64,000 nucleotides of DNA from CAZSDU01 sp963662525 (GTDB lineage Bacteria > Bacteroidota > Bacteroidia > Bacteroidales > FEN-979), in contig OY759717.1 of assembly GCA_963662525.1 (NCBI GenBank), positions 682,001 to 746,000 on the forward strand. Direction: 5' to 3'. Of this stretch, positions 33,301-41,593 are shown piece after piece. The notes beneath the pieces are model-generated. The model saw only the letters and a list, made by a program, of their open reading frames with translations. It searched no databases and was not told the origin of the DNA. Made by a program: the position numbers and the translations under genes. Position 1 is the first letter of the stretch; every line of letters begins with the position of its first letter.

Positions 33301-33607
33301 ATATTTCCTGGGTTAGTTCATAGCTTTCTTTCTCCATATGATCCAGGTCGGTATATAACTTTTCCTTCTCTTCAATATCGATTTCGTCCCCATTGAGTTT
33401 GATCCTCAGATCGGCGATTTCTCTTTCTTTATCAGCGATGAAATCTTGGATTTTTTGTCTGAATTCCAGTGTTTTAGCACGAAGCTCATCATTTGGTAAC
33501 TCTTTGATGATCTCATAAGCAGCAAGCGCTTTTTCGATCTGAGGATCGATGACTTTAATATCACGCTGGGATTTATTGCCCAACATTTTTTTAAAAAAAT
33601 CTAACAT
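30317..33607 (-). CDS. secA: preprotein translocase ATPase SecA
   Basis: This 1096-residue motor drives export through SecYEG. Walker A is ATGEGKTLVATLP and the DEAD-type Walker B region contains DEVDSVLIDDARTPLIISG. The second helicase domain has TNMAGRGTDIKLG and GRAGRQGDPG. The C-terminal SEC-C zinc motif CPCGSGKKYKNCHG is present. It is longer than the 901-residue E. coli protein, as is usual for Bacteroidota, which have insertions in the N-terminal half. Confidence 0.98.
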   Translation of the reverse strand: MLDFFKKMLGNKSQRDIKVIDPQIEKALAAYEIIKELPNDELRAKTLEFRQKIQDFIADKEREIADLRIKLNGDEIDIEEKEKLYTDLDHMEKESYELTQEILHEILPEAFAVMKDTARRFFENEFVEVTATQMDRDLAAKKSSVEIAGDQARYSNSWMAGGNRIKWDMVHYDCQLIGGVVLHEGKIAEMATGEGKTLVATLPVYLNALPGKGVHLVTVNDYLAKRDSEWMGTLFEFHGLKVDCIDRHEPNSEARRSAYLADITYGTNNEFGFDYLRDNMTGNPEELVQRPHNYAIVDEVDSVLIDDARTPLIISGPTPKGENQLFDDLKPNVIKLYNAQRNLVTKVLAEAKSLAEDANNSENMKRAGEQLLRAHHGLPKNKALIKFLSEPGMRALMQKTENFYLAEQAKNMPFIDDELYFVIDEKSNTIELRDKGIDLLTESYEDPTFYILPDIGSVIADLERQQLSEAQKLEKKENLMRDYSIKSERVHTVNQLIKAYALFEKDVEYVVMDNKVKIVDEQTGRILEGRRYSDGLHQAIEAKESVKIEAATQTYATITLQNYFRMYKKLAGMTGTAETEAGEFWDIYKLDVVVIPTNRKVVRDDREDLVYKTKREKFNAVIDEIEKLVTGGRPVLVGTTSVETSELLSRMLKRKNIPHNVLNAKLHAREADIVAEAGHAGTVTIATNMAGRGTDIKLGPGVKDSGGLAIIGTERHESRRVDRQLRGRAGRQGDPGSSQFFVSLEDDLMRMFGSERIAKIMDRMGIEDGEVIQHSMITKSIERAQKKVEENNFGIRKRLLEYDDVMNVQREAIYKKRHHALFGERLAVDISNMIYDVCETIVLDHHDSRDFDGFKLELIKEFATDSPVGENEFSSMNADAIVDVLYAYVYKRYKLKGESIAQRTFPIIRDVFEKDTRYENIGIPVTDGLKSMQVVANLRRAFADNGKEVVLSIEKGITLGMIDNAWKEHLREMDDLKQSVQNAAYEQKDPLLIYKFESFELFKTMVQRNSKEICSFLIKADVPIQADNVKEAQLPKRTDRGRYKEERSDLLSQANANTQEKSKPQPVKVEKKVGRNDPCPCGSGKKYKNCHGTGSN

Positions 33608-33642
33608 AATTTATCCTTCCATCAGGTTTTTGCCTGGTTATC

Positions 33643-33660
33643 AGTTTACGATTTACTGTT
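33643..33660 (-). repeat. ATCGTAAAT element at the end of the thioredoxin-like gene
   Basis: On the minus strand CAGTAAATCGTAAACTG overlaps the stop codon of the thioredoxin-like gene and precedes secA by about 40 bases. It is one of two reverse-oriented copies in the window. Confidence 0.55.
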
Positions 33661-35047
33661 CGAGTAGTTTTTCGATGGATAACTCTAATCCATTTCCCGC
33701 AACTTCAGCCGGGTAACTGATTATTTTTCCTTGTTTATCGATCAAAATAAAAAGCGGATAAGACCGGACATCATAAGCGATCAGTACATCTGCAGAGGTT
33801 CCTATATGCAGAAAATTCCAATGAAATGATTGTTTTTGTTTCAAAAAATACTGCATCGTTAAAAAATCCTTATCTGCCGAAATGGCAACAAAAGAAATCC
33901 TGTCCGTGAATTTTCCGGATAAAGATTGTAATCTGTCCATTTCATTCAGGCATTCCTGGCAACTGGTAGTCCAGAACCAGAGCAATACCGGCTTACCAAT
34001 AAAACTCTTCAAAGAAACCTGCTTTTTATCAAGATTATTCAGGTTAAAATCCGGTGCAGGTGAACCGGGTTTTAAATATGTCAGGTATTCAGTCAAATCC
34101 CATGCCAGGCGTTTATTGTCAGGAAATTTTGTCTTCTGTTGCAGGATTCTCAGTACATTCAGGTTATCTTCCAGCGGGAAACCAGAAGTGTGAACAAATT
34201 CCAGAACGCCCTGCATCAGTACCAGTTCCCTGAATTGTTCATTGCTGAGAATGGTATCTGTAGCCAGAATTTTCATCATTGACATATACGGATCTGGCCC
34301 CCGGAGTATGGTTTTATAGTCTGTCCGGCGTAACTCTCTTGAAGTAGCGGTAAGGTATTTCTTAAAGAAACTCTGAAAAAACTCCATGTATTCCGGATTT
34401 TCATAGAGAATCGGTTGGCCGATAAAATATTTCCTGGCAAGCATGGCCTGACTTCCTGCCATGGCAGCTTGGTCAACGGAAGCCATTTTATAAAGGCAAT
34501 AATTTTTAAAATAAGGATCTGATTCCGTTCCGAATTGACGATTGATTTTATTCCGGAAAGTGTCGAGTAATACTTTGTTCCGTTCCCGGTAGATTTCGTT
34601 GAAATGTTCCAGAATAAAAGTATCGAAAAGCGCATTAAAGGTTGAAATGGCAGTATTAATTTCATTGGAAGCAGGATTTGTGAGATCAATCTGCAAGCTC
34701 TGTGCCTGTATGAAAGGATACATTTCTTTCTCATCCTGCTCCGATAAAGGCGAAATATTAATATTAACCTTTGAACCTGGTTCAAGAAACAATTCTGCCT
34801 TATGGAAATCAATGGAAATAATGGCAGAGAAGGTCTTTGCCACATCAAACTGCAACAAAAAATGTCCATCTGCTTCTATCGTGGTCTCATCCAGGGGGAT
34901 CGTCCATTGACTGACCAGGCTGCATGTGCGGCTAACCTTGATTTTTCTTCCTCCTGCTCCAGGTGCTTCACCGGTAACAATGGTAGCCAGGGCACTAGCT
35001 CCAAGCCATAAAAAAACAAGGGAAAGAAGAATAATCAGTCGTCTCAT
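33653..35047 (-). CDS. TlpA-like thioredoxin-fold lipid-side protein
   Basis: This 464-residue exported protein has a signal peptide (about residues 1-22). A long N-terminal helical/beta region, similar to DUF4369-type partners of TlpA proteins, is followed by a C-terminal redoxin domain with the CXXC site WTTSCQECLNEM. It likely acts as a periplasmic thiol-disulfide reductase. The start at 35047 is chosen because it is followed by the signal peptide and lies after the coaD stop; an upstream in-frame ATG would overlap coaD. It follows coaD by 13 bases. Confidence 0.83.
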   Translation of the reverse strand: MRRLIILLSLVFLWLGASALATIVTGEAPGAGGRKIKVSRTCSLVSQWTIPLDETTIEADGHFLLQFDVAKTFSAIISIDFHKAELFLEPGSKVNINISPLSEQDEKEMYPFIQAQSLQIDLTNPASNEINTAISTFNALFDTFILEHFNEIYRERNKVLLDTFRNKINRQFGTESDPYFKNYCLYKMASVDQAAMAGSQAMLARKYFIGQPILYENPEYMEFFQSFFKKYLTATSRELRRTDYKTILRGPDPYMSMMKILATDTILSNEQFRELVLMQGVLEFVHTSGFPLEDNLNVLRILQQKTKFPDNKRLAWDLTEYLTYLKPGSPAPDFNLNNLDKKQVSLKSFIGKPVLLWFWTTSCQECLNEMDRLQSLSGKFTDRISFVAISADKDFLTMQYFLKQKQSFHWNFLHIGTSADVLIAYDVRSYPLFILIDKQGKIISYPAEVAGNGLELSIEKLLEQ

Positions 35048-35060
35048 AAACAGCTTCACT

Positions 35061-35519
35061 TCAAAGACAGATTTCATCTGGAATAAACTGACTGGCATCT
35101 CCCCCGTTTCGAATGATATCCCTGACGATAGAAGAGCTCAGGGAAGTGAATTCAGGGTTTGAAAGGAGAAATACAGTTTCAACCTCAGGCAATAAATACT
35201 TATTCATTTGTCCGATACTACGCTCGAATTCAAAGTCGACGGAGGTCCTTAATCCCCTAAGGATGTAACGGGCTCCATTACGGCGACAAAAATCAATAGT
35301 CAGGCCTGTGTATTTCCTTATCTCTATTCCGGATTCCTGGTTAAAAACAAGATTAAGCCATTCCATGCGTTGTTCCAGGCTAAAGAGATGCTTTTTTTCG
35401 GCATTCTCGCCAATGGCCACAATAATTTTATCAAACAGGGGCAGAGCCCTGCGGATTATGGATTCATGACCACGGGTCAGGGGATCAAAGGAACCCGGAA
35501 ATACAGCGATCCTTTCCAT
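35061..35519 (-). CDS. coaD: phosphopantetheine adenylyltransferase
   Basis: This 152-residue enzyme makes dephospho-CoA from phosphopantetheine and ATP. Its nucleotidyltransferase motifs are FPGSFDPLTRGHESII (the TxGH site) and LSSSIVRDI (an SSxxVR-type motif). RGLRTSVDFEFERSIGQMN is the conserved substrate segment. The length is normal. A promoter box lies upstream. Confidence 0.97.
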   Translation of the reverse strand: MERIAVFPGSFDPLTRGHESIIRRALPLFDKIIVAIGENAEKKHLFSLEQRMEWLNLVFNQESGIEIRKYTGLTIDFCRRNGARYILRGLRTSVDFEFERSIGQMNKYLLPEVETVFLLSNPEFTSLSSSIVRDIIRNGGDASQFIPDEICL

Positions 35520-35539
35520 CTCTGATATCTTAGATTCAA

Positions 35540-35547
35540 CAAAGATA
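35540..35547 (-). promoter_or_regulatory. -7 box of coaD
   Basis: On the minus strand TATCTTTG fits TAnnTTTG and ends about 20 bases before the coaD ATG at 35519. It suggests that coaD starts a unit separate from porT. Confidence 0.55.
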
Positions 35548-35570
35548 ATAAAAAGGGAGTGAACGGGATA

Positions 35571-36353
35571 TTACTCAAAAGAGAAAGAGAGTTGGAAAAT
35601 TTTCGAGCTTAGTTTATCGATGGAATCCGTGTAGAGGTTATGCTCTCTTTTCAGCACGTCCATAAAACCATACATCATTTTAAGTTCCACACCCATTTTA
35701 AACCATTCATTATAGAAATCAAACCCAACGCCGGCTTCAATATAAAAATCATTCTGGTTGAATTTAATGATTTTCTGATCACGGTTTTTCTGTTCTCTCT
35801 TTTTAGCCTGGGAAGCCAGGTCGATGGTATATTGTGCTCCGGCCATCAGGTATGCCTGAAAATTATTGTAACGCCGCGATTTATATTTAATTTCAATGGG
35901 AAGATTAATGTAGGTAGATGGAACTTTTTTAGTAATGTCAAGCGTCAGTGTATCTCCCTTTCGGTAAGTTTCAATAGCATAAAGAATATCTCTGTCGCCA
36001 AAGGCAAGAGAAGGAATGAAACGCAGGTTAAAATGATCTCCCATCCTCATATCACTTACAATGCTGATGACAAAACCCGGGACGGGACGGGATTGCACTG
36101 AAAGGACCCGGGCAGAATCAGGAAGCGGAAGAACATCAGGGATATAGGTAGAGTCGAAAATATGTGAACGGAGGTCGGCGATGGGTTTAATGGTCAGGAA
36201 ACTCTGGCTAGCTCCAAGCACGAATCCGAAATGAAATGTTTCCTCTTCATAATGGGGCATATTCAGCACAACATTGCGCTGGGCATATCCCTGAAAAGGA
36301 GGCAGCAAAGCAATCAGGACAAGTGGAGCGATAAATAAATGAACAAATTTCAA
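35571..36353 (-). CDS. porT: PorT-family outer-membrane protein (type IX secretion)
   Basis: This protein of about 260 residues has a signal peptide ending FQGYAQ and a beta-barrel sequence with alternating hydrophobic strands (FHFGFVLGASQSFLTIKP, then FVISIVSDMRMGDHFNLRF and FQLSFSFE at the C-terminus). PorT-family proteins are needed for type IX secretion and are commonly found next to the menaquinone methyltransferase gene, as here. No ATG precedes the signal peptide, so a TTG start is likely: either 36353 (used here) or 36398, directly after the menG stop. Confidence 0.82.
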   Translation of the reverse strand: MKFVHLFIAPLVLIALLPPFQGYAQRNVVLNMPHYEEETFHFGFVLGASQSFLTIKPIADLRSHIFDSTYIPDVLPLPDSARVLSVQSRPVPGFVISIVSDMRMGDHFNLRFIPSLAFGDRDILYAIETYRKGDTLTLDITKKVPSTYINLPIEIKYKSRRYNNFQAYLMAGAQYTIDLASQAKKREQKNRDQKIIKFNQNDFYIEAGVGFDFYNEWFKMGVELKMMYGFMDVLKREHNLYTDSIDKLSSKIFQLSFSFE

Positions 36354-36398
36354 GAGATATTGAAGGTTTAGTGTATGGATAACGCAAATTCCCGGCAA

Positions 36399-37094
36399 TT
36401 ATTTTTCGGCCATGTATATCGAAGAAATTCCAAGGCTCAGGCGGAGTTGGCTGACATTTTTTAAACCAATTCCGGTGAGTATCTCAAGAAAATTATTCCC
36501 TGATGGAAATGCTTTTACGGAATCAGGAAGATACTGATAGGCTTCCGGATGACGGGAAATCAATTTTCCTATCATGGGGATGAAAAGCTTGGAATAAGCA
36601 GCATAAAGCTGCTTCATCGGGGATGATGCCGGGTGGGAAAACTCAAGGATCATCATGATTCCGCCAGGACGGAGAACACGGTTCATTTCCCGGAGTCCTT
36701 TTTGCAGGTCTTCGAAATTTCGCACCCCGAAAGCCACCGTGATGGCATCATAAGTATTATCGGAAAACGGGATTTTCTCAGCATCTCCAAGTTTCAGGGT
36801 GATGGTGTTAACGAGTCCTTTCCCGACAATTTTTCCCTGACCGATACTCAGCATTTTTTCCGAGATATCGATGCCGACAATTTTCTTTGGTTTCAGCTCT
36901 GATAATTCGATGGCAAGGTCGGCAGTACCTGTAGCCACATCAAGGATTACTTCAGGATGACGGGCTGCAAGCAGGCTGACCATCTTTTTCCTCCAGATCC
37001 GGTCAATACCGAACGAAAGGAAATGATTTAGAAAATCGTAACGATCCGAAATATCATCAAACATTTTCCGGACTCTTTCTTTTTTCTCTTTCAT
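36399..37094 (-). CDS. menG: demethylmenaquinone methyltransferase
   Basis: This 231-residue UbiE/MenG-type class I methyltransferase adds the ring methyl in the last step of menaquinone synthesis. Motifs: MFDDISDRYDFLNHFLSFG, ILDVATGTADLA (SAM binding), KIPFSDNTYDAITVAFGVRN and LRPGGIMMILEFS. The start at 37094 is chosen because an upstream in-frame ATG at 37121 lies inside the hairpin that terminates the tsf transcript. It works with the mqn genes and the menaquinol-based respiratory operon of the window. Confidence 0.95.
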   Translation of the reverse strand: MKEKKERVRKMFDDISDRYDFLNHFLSFGIDRIWRKKMVSLLAARHPEVILDVATGTADLAIELSELKPKKIVGIDISEKMLSIGQGKIVGKGLVNTITLKLGDAEKIPFSDNTYDAITVAFGVRNFEDLQKGLREMNRVLRPGGIMMILEFSHPASSPMKQLYAAYSKLFIPMIGKLISRHPEAYQYLPDSVKAFPSGNNFLEILTGIGLKNVSQLRLSLGISSIYMAEK

Positions 37095-37106
37095 GGTGAA
37101 CCTAAA

Positions 37107-37144
37107 TAAAAAAGGGATCATCCCATGTTGAAGATAATCCCTTC
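37107..37144 (-). terminator. rho-independent terminator of the rplM-rpsI-rpsB-tsf operon
   Basis: On the minus strand the hairpin AAGGGATTATC/GATGATCCCTT with a loop of about eight bases is followed by six T, 19 bases after the tsf stop. It also fixes the menG start downstream. Confidence 0.75.
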
Positions 37145-37162
37145 TGAAATTAACATTAAATC

Positions 37163-37999
37163 CTAGGCTCCAAGCTGAAGACGCTTAAACCCGGTTACGG
37201 TAAGATCCTTATCCTGTTCGCTTACATACTGACGAACTGTTTTCTTGGTATCTTTAATGAAGTCCTGATTAAGCAGCGTGCTGTCTTTAAAGAATTTATT
37301 CAGTTTACCGGCAGCAATTTTTTCAAGCATTTCTTCCGGTTTCCCTTCCTGACGTGCCTGTTCCTTGCCGATTTCCATTTCACGATCGATGATTTCTTTC
37401 GAAACATTATCCTTATCCACAGCCACGGGGTTCATGGCAGCAACCTGCATGGCCAGTTCATGACCAACTTCAAGGGCGTTTTTTGCATCCTTATTACTTA
37501 ATCCAAGGATGGTCGCAAGGCGATTACCAAAATGGTTATAGGCAAAAACGGCAGGAGCTTCAATCGCCTCATAATGGGCAATCTGCATTTTTTCACCGGT
37601 TTTTCCAAGCATTTCATTCAGCTTTTCTTCCACTGTAAGTGTGCCCACTTTAAGGGTCATACATTCTGGTAATGTTTTAATCCTGGCAGCTACTCCCTGG
37701 TCGAGAATATCTTTAGCAAACTGTTTGAATTCCTCGTTTTTTGCGACGAAGTCGGTTTCGCAATTTACCATGACCACAGCTCCATAGGTTTTGTCCTCGT
37801 TGGTTTTGGCGACTACGAAACCTTCATTGGCATCACGATCGGCGCGTTTTCCGGCGACTTTCTGACCTTTTTTCCGAAGGTTGTCAATGGCTTTTTCAAA
37901 ATCTCCATCCGATTCCTGAAGTGCTTTTTTGCAATCCATCATTCCCGCACCAGTCATCTGGCGCAATTTATTTACATCTGCAGCGGTTATATTAATCAT
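37163..37999 (-). CDS. tsf: elongation factor Ts
   Basis: This 278-residue protein recycles EF-Tu-GDP. The N-terminal UBA-like domain (VNKLRQMTGAGMMDCKKALQ) and the core contacts (GYGAVVMVNCETDFVAKN-like) are present. It lies 11 bases after rpsB, in the conserved order rplM-rpsI-rpsB-tsf, and is followed by a terminator. Confidence 0.97.
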   Translation of the reverse strand: MINITAADVNKLRQMTGAGMMDCKKALQESDGDFEKAIDNLRKKGQKVAGKRADRDANEGFVVAKTNEDKTYGAVVMVNCETDFVAKNEEFKQFAKDILDQGVAARIKTLPECMTLKVGTLTVEEKLNEMLGKTGEKMQIAHYEAIEAPAVFAYNHFGNRLATILGLSNKDAKNALEVGHELAMQVAAMNPVAVDKDNVSKEIIDREMEIGKEQARQEGKPEEMLEKIAAGKLNKFFKDSTLLNQDFIKDTKKTVRQYVSEQDKDLTVTGFKRLQLGA

Positions 38000-38010
38000 A
38001 TGGGTAATCC

Positions 38011-38931
38011 TTATTTTTTGTTACTTTTTGCAACAGGTTTACTGATGCGCTTTCTTGCCGGTTTGGATTTATCTTCTTCAACAGGTTCAATCCCTTTTAA
38101 TTTGGTCACCTTGGTATCTACAAAGTCTTTATTTCGGATAACCTTGATTTCCTCATCATCTTCATCATCCATGCTATCCATCAGACTATGATCGGAATCA
38201 TCCTCTCCCCTTTCATCATCGGCAGTTTTTTTATCACGGTCAAGTTTGCGTTCGATCAATCCTTCTTCGATGGCCTTAACGATGGTTTCAACGATCAGTG
38301 AAATTGATTTTGAAGCATCATCATTGGCAGGAATCGGGAAATCAACCAGCCTGGGGTCAGAATTAGTATCGACAATGGCAAAAGTTGGGATATTCAGTTT
38401 CCGGGCTTCTGCCAAAGCAATATGTTCTTTCAGGATATCGACGATGAAGATGGCTGCCGGTAAACGGTTCAGATCGGCGATGGAACCCAGGTTTTTTTCG
38501 AGTTTTGCGCGCTCACGGGTAATGGTAAGGCGTTCTTTTTTCGAAAGGTTGGTATAAGATGGGCTGCTCATCAGTTTATCGATGGAGATCATCTTTCTCA
38601 CGGCTTTGCGGATGGTGGCAAAGTTGGTGAGCATACCCCCGGGCCAGCGCTCCGTAACATAAGGCATGTTAACGCGTTTAACCTGCTCAGCGACGATTTC
38701 CTTGGCTTGTTTTTTGGTAGCCACAAAAAGGACCTTTTTGCCTGATTTGGTAATTTGTTTCAAGGCATTGGCTGCTTCATCAAGTTTGCCAATGGTTTTA
38801 TAAAGGTCAATGATATGGATTCCGTTACGCTCCATGAAAATATAAGGAGCCATTGCGGGATTCCATTTTCTTCTCAAGTGCCCGAAATGAACACCGGCTT
38901 CTAATAAAGCATCAAAATTGGTTCTTGGCAT
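38011..38931 (-). CDS. rpsB: 30S ribosomal protein S2 with acidic C-terminal extension
   Basis: This 306-residue protein has a normal S2 core (GVHFGHLRRKWNPAMAPYIF, then VTERWPGGMLTNFATIRK and DTNSDPRLVDFPIPANDDA). After about residue 225 comes a low-complexity tail, first acidic (DDERGEDDSDHSLMDSMDDE) and then basic (SKPARKRISKPVAKSNKK). Typical S2 is about 230-260 residues, so the tail adds roughly 60. Its role is unknown. Confidence 0.97.
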   Translation of the reverse strand: MPRTNFDALLEAGVHFGHLRRKWNPAMAPYIFMERNGIHIIDLYKTIGKLDEAANALKQITKSGKKVLFVATKKQAKEIVAEQVKRVNMPYVTERWPGGMLTNFATIRKAVRKMISIDKLMSSPSYTNLSKKERLTITRERAKLEKNLGSIADLNRLPAAIFIVDILKEHIALAEARKLNIPTFAIVDTNSDPRLVDFPIPANDDASKSISLIVETIVKAIEEGLIERKLDRDKKTADDERGEDDSDHSLMDSMDDEDDEEIKVIRNKDFVDTKVTKLKGIEPVEEDKSKPARKRISKPVAKSNKK

Positions 38932-38958
38932 ATATTCAGTATGTGAATTCTAAAAATA

Positions 38959-39345
38959 CTATCGTTTACTAAACTGGAATCTTTTACGGGCTTTCTTTTG
39001 TCCGAATTTCTTACGTTCCACCATACGGGGATCGCGCATCAGCAAACCTTTTGCTTTTAATGCGGGGCGGTGCTCTTCATTGATTTCACAGAGGGCACGT
39101 GAGATGGCCAGTGCCAGTGCTTCTGCCTGGCCACGGATTCCGCCTCCATCGAGGTTTACCTTAAGATCATATTTCCCCAGATTGGAAGTTACTTCAAGTG
39201 GTTCCAGCACCTTGAACTGTAAAATCGGGGTCGGGAAGTATTCTTTAAAGTCGCGGCCATTGACCAGGATGACTCCATTGCCTTCCTTTACGAAAATTCT
39301 TGCTACAGCAGTTTTTCTTCTGCCGAGTGCATTGATCATTTCCAT
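38959..39345 (-). CDS. rpsI: 30S ribosomal protein S9
   Basis: This 128-residue protein has the S9 signature ALGRRKTAVARIFVKEGNG, the GGGIRGQAEALALAISRAL segment and the C-terminal KKARKRFQFSKR that reaches the P-site tRNA. It follows rplM with almost no gap. Confidence 0.98.
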   Translation of the reverse strand: MEMINALGRRKTAVARIFVKEGNGVILVNGRDFKEYFPTPILQFKVLEPLEVTSNLGKYDLKVNLDGGGIRGQAEALALAISRALCEINEEHRPALKAKGLLMRDPRMVERKKFGQKKARKRFQFSKR

Positions 39346-39346
39346 A

Positions 39347-39802
39347 TTATTTAATTGATGTTAAATTTATCGTTTTCGGTTGCTGTGCCTGATGAGGATG
39401 CTCCGTTCCAGCATAAACATAAAGGTTACGGAATAGTTCACGACCCAGACGGTTCTTTGGAAGCATCCCCCGGATGGCCTTTTCTACCACTGCCGTAGGT
39501 TTTTTATGAAGTAAAAATTCCGGGGTCGTTTCCTTTTGTCCACCGGGATAACCAGAATGGGAGAGATAAATTTTATCGCTCATCTTTTTCCCGGTCAGGA
39601 TGATCTTCTCGGCATTGATGATGATAACATTATCTCCGCAATCCGCATGCGGGGTGTAATCGGTCTTCAATTTCCCACGGAGTAAACGGGCCGCTTTCGT
39701 CGCAAGCCGTCCGAGCACCTGGTTCTCTGCGTCAATAAGCACCCATTCTTTGCTGGATGTTTCCTTACTGGCACTGATTGTTTTGTAACTTAGGGTATTC
39801 AT
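39347..39802 (-). CDS. rplM: 50S ribosomal protein L13
   Basis: This 151-residue protein shows the L13 features WVLIDAENQVLGRLATKAAR, DNVIIINAEKIILTG and YSHSGYPGG-type residues (YLSHSGYPGGQKE), with VEKAIRGMLPKNRLGRE. It starts the four-gene translation operon. A promoter lies 26 bases upstream of the start. Confidence 0.98.
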   Translation of the reverse strand: MNTLSYKTISASKETSSKEWVLIDAENQVLGRLATKAARLLRGKLKTDYTPHADCGDNVIIINAEKIILTGKKMSDKIYLSHSGYPGGQKETTPEFLLHKKPTAVVEKAIRGMLPKNRLGRELFRNLYVYAGTEHPHQAQQPKTINLTSIK

Positions 39803-39827
39803 GGATTTGACTAATTTTTAAGGAGTG

Positions 39828-39858
39828 CAAAGATAGAAGTATTTTTCATATCTGCCAA
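39828..39858 (-). promoter_or_regulatory. promoter of the rplM operon
   Basis: On the minus strand TATCTTTG (39835-39828) is preceded by TTG (39858-39856) at the expected distance. The L13 start codon is at 39802. Confidence 0.65.
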
Positions 39859-39945
39859 GGATTCCATGAAAGAAATTTAAGAAAATTTTACTTATCCCTA
39901 ATTATATTACAAATTTTAGTAATTTTATCTCATATTTCATGCCAT

Positions 39946-41298
39946 ATGATTTCCAGAAAACTTTTTTCCGATATACTGGAAAAGACCCTTGTAGCTGAAA
40001 ACACTCCATTATTGATCTATGGTGCACGGGGAACAGGTAAGACAACAGCTATCCAAACCCTTTTAAAAACACGAAAACCGGCACTTTATTTTAATCTGGA
40101 AGAAGCTTCCGACCGGGCTTCGTTCAACCTGAAGATTTCACCAGAAGATCAGCTGGATGCATTATTTTTTCTCAGAGATAAAAAAACGGCAAGAACAGAT
40201 TACCATATTTTGCTGGATGAAGTTCAGGCACTTCCCGATTTCTCTGAACATCTTCAAAGACTTTTCCGGACTGCACCAGGCATCAGTTGGATCATGACAT
40301 CCTCCCGGCTTAGTCAGGAAATAAAAAATCTTATGCATCTTCCAGGGTTACCAGTCACCGGTATGCCCGTGTTTCCATGTTCTTTTCATGATTTTCTGAT
40401 GACAGTCAATGATTCTGACGCCCTGGAATCATATCAGGAAATCCCATTCCCCGGGTACAGGCATGAAAAACTTTTACGTTATTTCCATATCTATACACTG
40501 ATCGGAGGGATGCCCGGAGTATTAAATCAGTACAGTGAAACAAAAAGTTTATCGGGACTTAATTCCATCTATGAAAAAATTTCAGCCGCTCATCTGATGG
40601 ATATTGAATCGATAAAAAGTGGAACTGAACGAAAAAAAATGAGTCGCTTTGTTTTACAGAATGCTTATCCATATGCTGCAACCAGGATAAAATTTAATGG
40701 CTTTGGGAATTCTTCCTACAAGAGTCGGGAAATAGGAAACGTTTTCCGTTTACTTGAAACCCATATGGTACTCCATCTCATCTATCCTCAGTCAGAATTT
40801 GAACCTCCTTCCAGTCAGTACACCGGAAAACTGCCCAGATTGCACCTCCTGGATACCGGAATGGTAAATTACTTTTCAGGGATACAAAAACCCTTGTTCC
40901 ATTCAGACGATATGAACCGGATTTTTCATGGACAGATTGCCAGGCAGGTAGTTGGACAAGAGCTCATGGCCAGGGCATCAACGTCACCTGTCCCGCTTCG
41001 CTTTTGGGTCCGCGCTAAAGCCCAGTCCCGCGCAGAAGTCGATTTCATTCTTCCCTATCATGACCTGTTCATTCCTGTTGAAGTCAGATCCGGAGGACCC
41101 GGGCGGCTCCGTTCGCTTCACCAGTTCATGGATGCGGTCCCTCACCCCTTTGCCGTCAGGCTATATGCAGGGAAACTCGCGATACAGCAAACTCAAACAC
41201 TCCGCGGAAAAAAATATTATCTGCTCAGTTTGCCCTATTTTCTTGCCGGGAGGATAGAAGAACACCTGGAAGGATTTATAAAATTTGTTTCCTTCTGA
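39946..41298 (+). CDS. AAA ATPase with DUF4143 domain
   Basis: This 450-residue protein has an AAA_14-type ATPase domain: Walker A GARGTGKTT (about residues 26-34) and Walker B ILLDEVQALPDF, with the sensor-like IMTSSRLSQ. A DUF4143 domain (RQVVGQELMARA, then RAEVDFILPYHDLFIPVEVR) is reminiscent of a nuclease-like fold. Such proteins are abundant in Bacteroidota and archaea, with no settled function. The gene lies divergently from the ribosomal operon without a clear promoter box. Confidence 0.88.
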   Translation: MISRKLFSDILEKTLVAENTPLLIYGARGTGKTTAIQTLLKTRKPALYFNLEEASDRASFNLKISPEDQLDALFFLRDKKTARTDYHILLDEVQALPDFSEHLQRLFRTAPGISWIMTSSRLSQEIKNLMHLPGLPVTGMPVFPCSFHDFLMTVNDSDALESYQEIPFPGYRHEKLLRYFHIYTLIGGMPGVLNQYSETKSLSGLNSIYEKISAAHLMDIESIKSGTERKKMSRFVLQNAYPYAATRIKFNGFGNSSYKSREIGNVFRLLETHMVLHLIYPQSEFEPPSSQYTGKLPRLHLLDTGMVNYFSGIQKPLFHSDDMNRIFHGQIARQVVGQELMARASTSPVPLRFWVRAKAQSRAEVDFILPYHDLFIPVEVRSGGPGRLRSLHQFMDAVPHPFAVRLYAGKLAIQQTQTLRGKKYYLLSLPYFLAGRIEEHLEGFIKFVSF

Positions 41299-41329
41299 AA
41301 AATATTATATATTTATCCAAAAATTATAT

Positions 41330-41575
41330 ATGAACGAGCTTCAGACATTTTCGATTTTAGTCGAATTGGCTATAGCCATCATTGGTCTTTTAATATGGTT
41401 TCATAAGAAAAAATCCAGCGGTGGATATATCTTCACCACATTTGCCATCTATGTTTTTTATGACCTGTCGAGATTATGGAGTCTTGGCGTGCCGGAATTT
41501 ATTCTGCGTATCCTTTTTGCCATTGCTTCAATTTCTATGCTCATCGCTGTCTGGAAAATGTACAAAAAAGATTAA
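41330..41575 (+). CDS. small two-helix membrane protein, unknown function
   Basis: This 81-residue protein begins MNELQTFSILVELAIAIIGL. It has two hydrophobic helices (about 6-25 and 33-70, possibly split) with a KKK turn between them. It has no recognisable family. The ATG at 41330 is chosen; an earlier in-frame start lies inside the preceding gene. Confidence 0.55.
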   Translation: MNELQTFSILVELAIAIIGLLIWFHKKKSSGGYIFTTFAIYVFYDLSRLWSLGVPEFILRILFAIASISMLIAVWKMYKKD

Positions 41576-41593
41576 TAAAGTAATCCCAATCTG

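Noticed and set aside
29094..33316. Long plus-strand frames opposite frr, pyrH and secA
   Set aside because: They are antisense to well-supported housekeeping genes and contain no family motifs.
37095..37121. Upstream ATG for menG at 37121
   Set aside because: It lies in the terminator hairpin of the tsf transcript; the ATG at 37094 gives the normal N-terminus.
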